From: Pseudonocardia thermophila
GTDB lineage: Bacteria; Actinomycetota; Actinomycetes; Mycobacteriales; Pseudonocardiaceae
Length of the DNA stretch: 64,000 nt
Assembly: GCF_900142365.1 (NCBI RefSeq)
Contig: NZ_FRAP01000014.1
Coordinates: 1-64,000, forward strand
Direction of reading: 5' to 3'
Positions 61,024 to 64,000 of the stretch are shown piece after piece. The stretch's first letter is position 1, and each line of letters starts with the position of its first letter. Position numbers and translations under genes: made by a program. The notes beneath the pieces were generated by a model. That model did no database searches, had not been told where the DNA came from, and saw nothing but the letters and a program-made list of their open reading frames with translations.

Positions 61024-61791
61024 GTGCCGCTGAACGTCGTCACCTTCGGTCCCGCGTCCGGCCGTCCGGTCTTCGCCCTGCACGGCGTCACCGGGCACGC
61101 ACAGCGCTGGAAGGTGCTCGCCGCCGCCCTCCCCGACCTGCGCTGGCACGCCGTGGACCTGCGCGGACACGGCCACTCGCCGTGGCCCCCGCCGTGGAGC
61201 ATCGAGCAGCACGTCGCCGACGCGCTCGCCGTGCTCGACTCGCTCGGCCTCGATCGCACCGCCGTCGTGGGCCACTCGTTCGGCGGCGCGATCGCGCTGC
61301 ACCTGGCCCGCACGGCACCCGAACGCGTGGAGCGGCTGGTGCTGCTCGATCCCGCGCTGGGCCTCGATCCGCAGGACATGCTGGAGAGCGCGGAGAACAC
61401 CCGCGCCGACGAGTCCTTCCCCGACCGGGCCGCGGCCCGGGCCGCCAAGGTCGAGGCGTGGGGGCCGGGCGTCCCGGACGAGCTGGTCGACGCCGAGCTG
61501 GACGCCCACCTCCACGAGGACGGGGGCCGCTGGCGCTACCGCTTCTGCCGCTCCGCCGTCGTCACGGCGTGGAGCGAGATGGCTCGCCCCGCGGTCGTCC
61601 CGCCGCCGGGCATCCCGACGCTGATCGTGCCGGCCAAGCACGCCGACTACGTCTCCCCGGACTGGCTGGCCGACTGCCGCGCCGCGGCCGGGGACGCGCT
61701 CACCGTCGTCGAGGTCGACTCAGGGCACATGGTGCACCTGGAGCGCACCGCCGAGGTCGCCGCGGCGGTCGGGCCGTTCCTCGCGGCCTGA
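61024..61791 (+). CDS. Alpha/beta hydrolase (LipV/Rv3203 type)
   Basis: 255 residues. N-terminus VPLNVVTFGPASGRPVFALH; motifs HGVTGHAQRW (oxyanion), DLRGHGHSPWPPPW, nucleophile Ser in VVGHSFGGAIAL, acid in VPAKHADYVSPDW, and His in SGHMVHLERT. Same position as lipV in M. tuberculosis. Divergent from adnA with a 66-bp spacer. The stop and next start share bases (TGATG), so it is coupled to the alkyltransferase-like gene. Probably an esterase; substrate unknown. Confidence 0.88.
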   Translation: MPLNVVTFGPASGRPVFALHGVTGHAQRWKVLAAALPDLRWHAVDLRGHGHSPWPPPWSIEQHVADALAVLDSLGLDRTAVVGHSFGGAIALHLARTAPERVERLVLLDPALGLDPQDMLESAENTRADESFPDRAAARAAKVEAWGPGVPDELVDAELDAHLHEDGGRWRYRFCRSAVVTAWSEMARPAVVPPPGIPTLIVPAKHADYVSPDWLADCRAAAGDALTVVEVDSGHMVHLERTAEVAAAVGPFLAA

Positions 61792-62084
61792 TGGCGCGCC
61801 TCGACGAGGAGACGGTCGAGCGGGTCCGCGCGGTCGTGCGGGAGATCCCGCCCGGCGAGACGGCGACGTACGGCGAGGTCGCCGAGCGCGCCGGCATCCC
61901 CGGCCGGGCGCGCCTGGTCGGTCGCATCCTCGCCGAGGACGGGCACGACGTGCCCTGGCACCGGGTGCTGCGCGCCGACGGGACGTGCGCCCCGCACATC
62001 GCGGCGGAGCAGAGCGCGCGGCTGCGGGCCGAGGGGATCCTGATGGTGGACGGGCGGCTGCCGAAGGAGCACCGCCGGCGCTGA
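61791..62084 (+). CDS. Alkyltransferase-like protein (ATL, MGMT fold)
   Basis: 97 residues. The MGMT DNA-binding domain (VREIPPGETATYGEVAERAG) and the active-site segment VPWHRVLRADG, where Trp replaces the methyl-accepting Cys of PCHR. That Trp change defines ATL proteins, which bind O6-alkylguanine and recruit nucleotide excision repair instead of repairing it directly. Matches Rv3204 in position. ATG 61791 overlaps the upstream stop. Confidence 0.92.
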   Translation: MARLDEETVERVRAVVREIPPGETATYGEVAERAGIPGRARLVGRILAEDGHDVPWHRVLRADGTCAPHIAAEQSARLRAEGILMVDGRLPKEHRRR

Positions 62085-62166
62085 GCGCGTGCGTCGGGAA
62101 CCGGCGAAGCGTCCACGGAACCCCCCGCATGCCCGGCCGGCCCGCGAAGGTCGGCTGACCGACCGG

Positions 62167-62406
62167 TCAGACGCCGTCGGGCCGGAGGCCCCGGTACAGG
62201 TTCTCGAGCACCACGTCCAGGAGCTCGTCCGCCGGCCGGGCCACCCCCTTGGCCGCGAACAGGCCGTCCACGAGCAGGACGGCGAAGGCGCGCTGCGAGG
62301 CGGCCGCCAGCTCGTCGCCGCGCCGTTCGGTGACGAGCGGATGGGACAGCAGCCGGAACCGGTTCGGGTGTTCGCGGGCGAACTCGACGTAGGCAGCGCC
62401 GGCGGC
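62167..62406 (-). pseudogene. C-terminal remnant of a TetR-family regulator
   Basis: 79 codons plus stop encode AAGAAYVEFAREHPNRFRLL ... LLDVVLENLYRGLRPDGV, the ligand-domain end of a TetR regulator. The N-terminal HTH is missing: above 62406 the frame turns into low-complexity shadow of an SDR remnant on the other strand. A CTGACC-GACC-GGTCAG dyad (62155-62170) overlaps the stop codon and looks like a TetR operator, in an odd place. Confidence 0.65.
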
Positions 62407-62408
62407 CC

Positions 62409-62840
62409 GGAGCCGACGCGGACGCGGTCGCCCCGGTGGTGGACGGTGCCGAGCGCACGGTGCCCGGGGGTCGGTCCGGGGCGGGCCCTCGAGCGCACCG
62501 GCGGCACGAAGCGGCTGATCGTCGTGTCGGCGCTCGGCGGCCGCGGCAGCAGCGCACAGCAGACGCGGCTCGCCCGCTGGGGCTACCGCCGCGCCGTCGG
62601 CGGCGCGCGGTTCGCCGAGGTCGACCGGCAGGAGGAGCTGGTCACGGCGGCGGGCATCCCGGCGACCGTCGTGCGCCCGCCCCGGCTCGACGATCAGCCG
62701 ACGAGCGGTCACCGCGTCATCACCGGAACCCACCGCTGAACCTGCGGATGCACCGGGCCGATCTCGCGCACTGCCTCGCCGACCTCGCGCTCGGCCCGGC
62801 ACCGGCGGGAGTGCGCTACCTCACCGTCGCCTCCGCGTGA
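62409..62840 (+). pseudogene. 3' remnant of an NAD(P)-binding SDR oxidoreductase, frameshifted
   Basis: Three pieces in shifting frames: GADADAVAPVVDGAE from 62409, then in another frame KRLIVVSALGGRGSSAQQTR and QEELVTAAGIPATVVRPPRL (to stop at 62739), then back to the first frame for RMHRADLAHCLADLALGPAP and stop at 62840. These match the middle and end of an atypical SDR (NmrA/SDR_a5-like). The N-terminal glycine-rich cofactor site is absent. Not functional unless the frameshifts are sequencing errors. Confidence 0.65.
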
Positions 62841-62922
62841 GTGAGCGGACGCTCACCGATGCGGAGGCCCCCGATCGGCGAGCAACATGGCGACGATGGT
62901 CGGTCCGGGGTTGTCTGTACGG

Positions 62923-64000
62923 ATGCATGCTGTCGAGATCGGTCTCGGCCCGGTGACCCCGTCGGACGTCGTGGCCGTGGCGAGGGAAGGGGCCGCAGTG
63001 ACCCTGTCGGCTGAGGCACTGGCGGAGATCGCGGCGACGCGCAAGGTCGTCGAGGAGCTCGCCGACGACGTCGAACCGCACTACGGCGTGTCGACCGGGT
63101 TCGGCGCGCTGGCCACCCGGCACATCCCCGTCGAGCGGCGGGCGCAGCTGCAGCGCAGCCTCGTGCGCTCGCACGCCGCCGGGTCCGGGCCGGAGGTCGA
63201 GCGCGAGGTCGTGCGGGCGACGATGCTCCTGCGGTTGTCCACCCTGGCCACCGGCCGGACGGGGGTGCGCCCGGAGACCGCCCGCGCCTACGCGGCCATG
63301 CTCTCGGCCGGCATCACGCCGATCGTCCAGGAGTACGGCTCGTTGGGCTGCTCCGGCGATCTCGCACCGCTCGCGCACTGCGCGCTGGCGCTGATGGGCG
63401 AGGGCGAGGTCCGCGACGCCCGGGGCGAGCGCCGCCCGGCCGCCGATGCCCTGGCCGAAGCCGGGATCGCACCGGTCACGCTGGCCGAGAAGGAGGGCCT
63501 GGCGCTGATCAACGGCACCGACGGCATGCTCGGCATGCTGGTTCTGGCGTGCGCGGACCTGCGGCAGCTGCTGCGGGTGGCCGACATCGCGGCGGCGATG
63601 AGCGTCGAGGCCCTGCTCGGCACCGACGCGGTGTTCGCGCCCGACCTGCAGGCCCTCCGCCCGCACCCCGGCCAGGCCGCATCGGCGGCGAACCTGCGGG
63701 CGCTGCTGGCCGGTTCGGCGATCATGGCCAGCCACCGCACCCCGGACTGCACCCGCGTGCAGGACGCCTACTCACTGCGCTGCGCACCACAGGTGCACGG
63801 CGCGGTGCGCGACACGCTCACGCACGCCGAGACCGTCGCGGCCCGGGAGCTGGCCGCCGCGATCGACAACCCGGTGATCACGCCGGATGGGCGGGTGCAG
63901 TCGAACGGCAACTTCCACGGCGCCCCGATCGGCTACGTGCTGGACTTCCTCGCGATCGCGGTGGCCGACCTCGCGGCGATCTCGGAGCGGCGCACCGACC
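62923..64000 (+). CDS. hutH: Histidine ammonia-lyase, 3' end outside the window
   Basis: First 359 codons; no stop before the window ends. MHAVEIGLGPVTPSDVVAVA is the family N-terminus, then PHYGVSTGFGALATRHIPVE, the MIO-forming CSG triad in GSLGCSGDLAPL (Cys-Ser-Gly occurs normally in actinobacterial HutH), GLALINGTDGMLGML and DAYSLRCAPQVHGA. It deaminates histidine to urocanate. ATG 62923 is chosen; ATG 62896 and 62887 are in frame. Upstream is the pseudogene scar, so the promoter lies in 62841-62922. Confidence 0.93.
   Translation, partial: MHAVEIGLGPVTPSDVVAVAREGAAVTLSAEALAEIAATRKVVEELADDVEPHYGVSTGFGALATRHIPVERRAQLQRSLVRSHAAGSGPEVEREVVRATMLLRLSTLATGRTGVRPETARAYAAMLSAGITPIVQEYGSLGCSGDLAPLAHCALALMGEGEVRDARGERRPAADALAEAGIAPVTLAEKEGLALINGTDGMLGMLVLACADLRQLLRVADIAAAMSVEALLGTDAVFAPDLQALRPHPGQAASAANLRALLAGSAIMASHRTPDCTRVQDAYSLRCAPQVHGAVRDTLTHAETVAARELAAAIDNPVITPDGRVQSNGNFHGAPIGYVLDFLAIAVADLAAISERRTD

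Noticed and set aside
54393-61791. Very long plus-strand open frames opposite adnA and adnB
   Set aside because: They are antisense shadows of high-GC coding sequence, with His/Arg/Gly-rich composition and no domains; only the hydrolase part from 61024 is real.
61791-62084. Mutated O6-methylguanine methyltransferase
   Set aside because: Trp in place of the active Cys is the normal mark of ATL proteins, so the gene is not damaged.
63346-63363. Broken MIO motif in the ammonia-lyase (CSG instead of ASG)
   Set aside because: Cys-Ser-Gly is a normal variant in actinobacterial HutH and still forms the cofactor.

Overview
The window is high-GC actinobacterial chromosome. GTG starts are frequent, many neighbouring genes overlap by 4 bases (GTGA or ATGA), and the gene content includes mycoredoxin, WhiB7 with an AT-hook, the AdnA/AdnB helicase-nuclease and mycobacteria-like gene order. 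This fits Pseudonocardiales, probably Pseudonocardia; the genus is inference.

Layout. 0-5 kb: a MauE/DoxX plus thioredoxin-fold membrane pair, tRNA-Ala(GGC), a VIT-type metal transporter, an MFS exporter, ndk, and ssrA (tmRNA). 4.7-8.4 kb: a LysR regulator divergent from a FAD oxidoreductase, then an amidohydrolase and smpB. 8.4-12.3 kb: ftsX, ftsE, prfB, a PadR regulator and a DUF2087 regulator, all on the minus strand. 12.6-15.4 kb: a VapBC-like pair, a tyrosine phosphatase, a secreted protein and SoxR. 16-22.5 kb: a lytic transglycosylase, an acyltransferase-3/SGNH protein, an MDR dehydrogenase with an XRE regulator and membrane protein, an LLM oxidoreductase and tRNA-fMet.

22.5-36 kb carries the order known from Mycobacterium tuberculosis Rv3193c-Rv3199c: UPF0182, Lon-like PDZ protease, zinc metalloprotease, ThiF-like protein, ABC1 kinase, WhiB7, UvrD2, mycoredoxin and NudC. 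whiB7 has a clear regulatory leader made of a WhiB7-type promoter, a 60-codon upstream ORF and an intrinsic terminator. The same order resumes at 52.6 kb with the K+ channel, AdnB, AdnA, an alpha/beta hydrolase and an alkyltransferase-like protein (Rv3200c-Rv3204). Between the two halves lie about 16.4 kb of other genes: a two-subunit M16 peptidase, an MFS exporter, a hydrolase, a divergent ProA, a sortase-like protein lacking its catalytic residues, exonuclease III, a xylose operon (xylA, xylB, ROK regulator) and a two-component system. The right end has a deletion scar joining a tetR remnant to an SDR remnant, then a histidine ammonia-lyase that runs off the window.

The least explained signal is a set of five 51-53 bp palindromic elements spread over the window. 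Two of them are perfect palindromes that differ only by compensated base changes, and one lies inside a coding sequence. No CRISPR array, prophage or transposase was seen.
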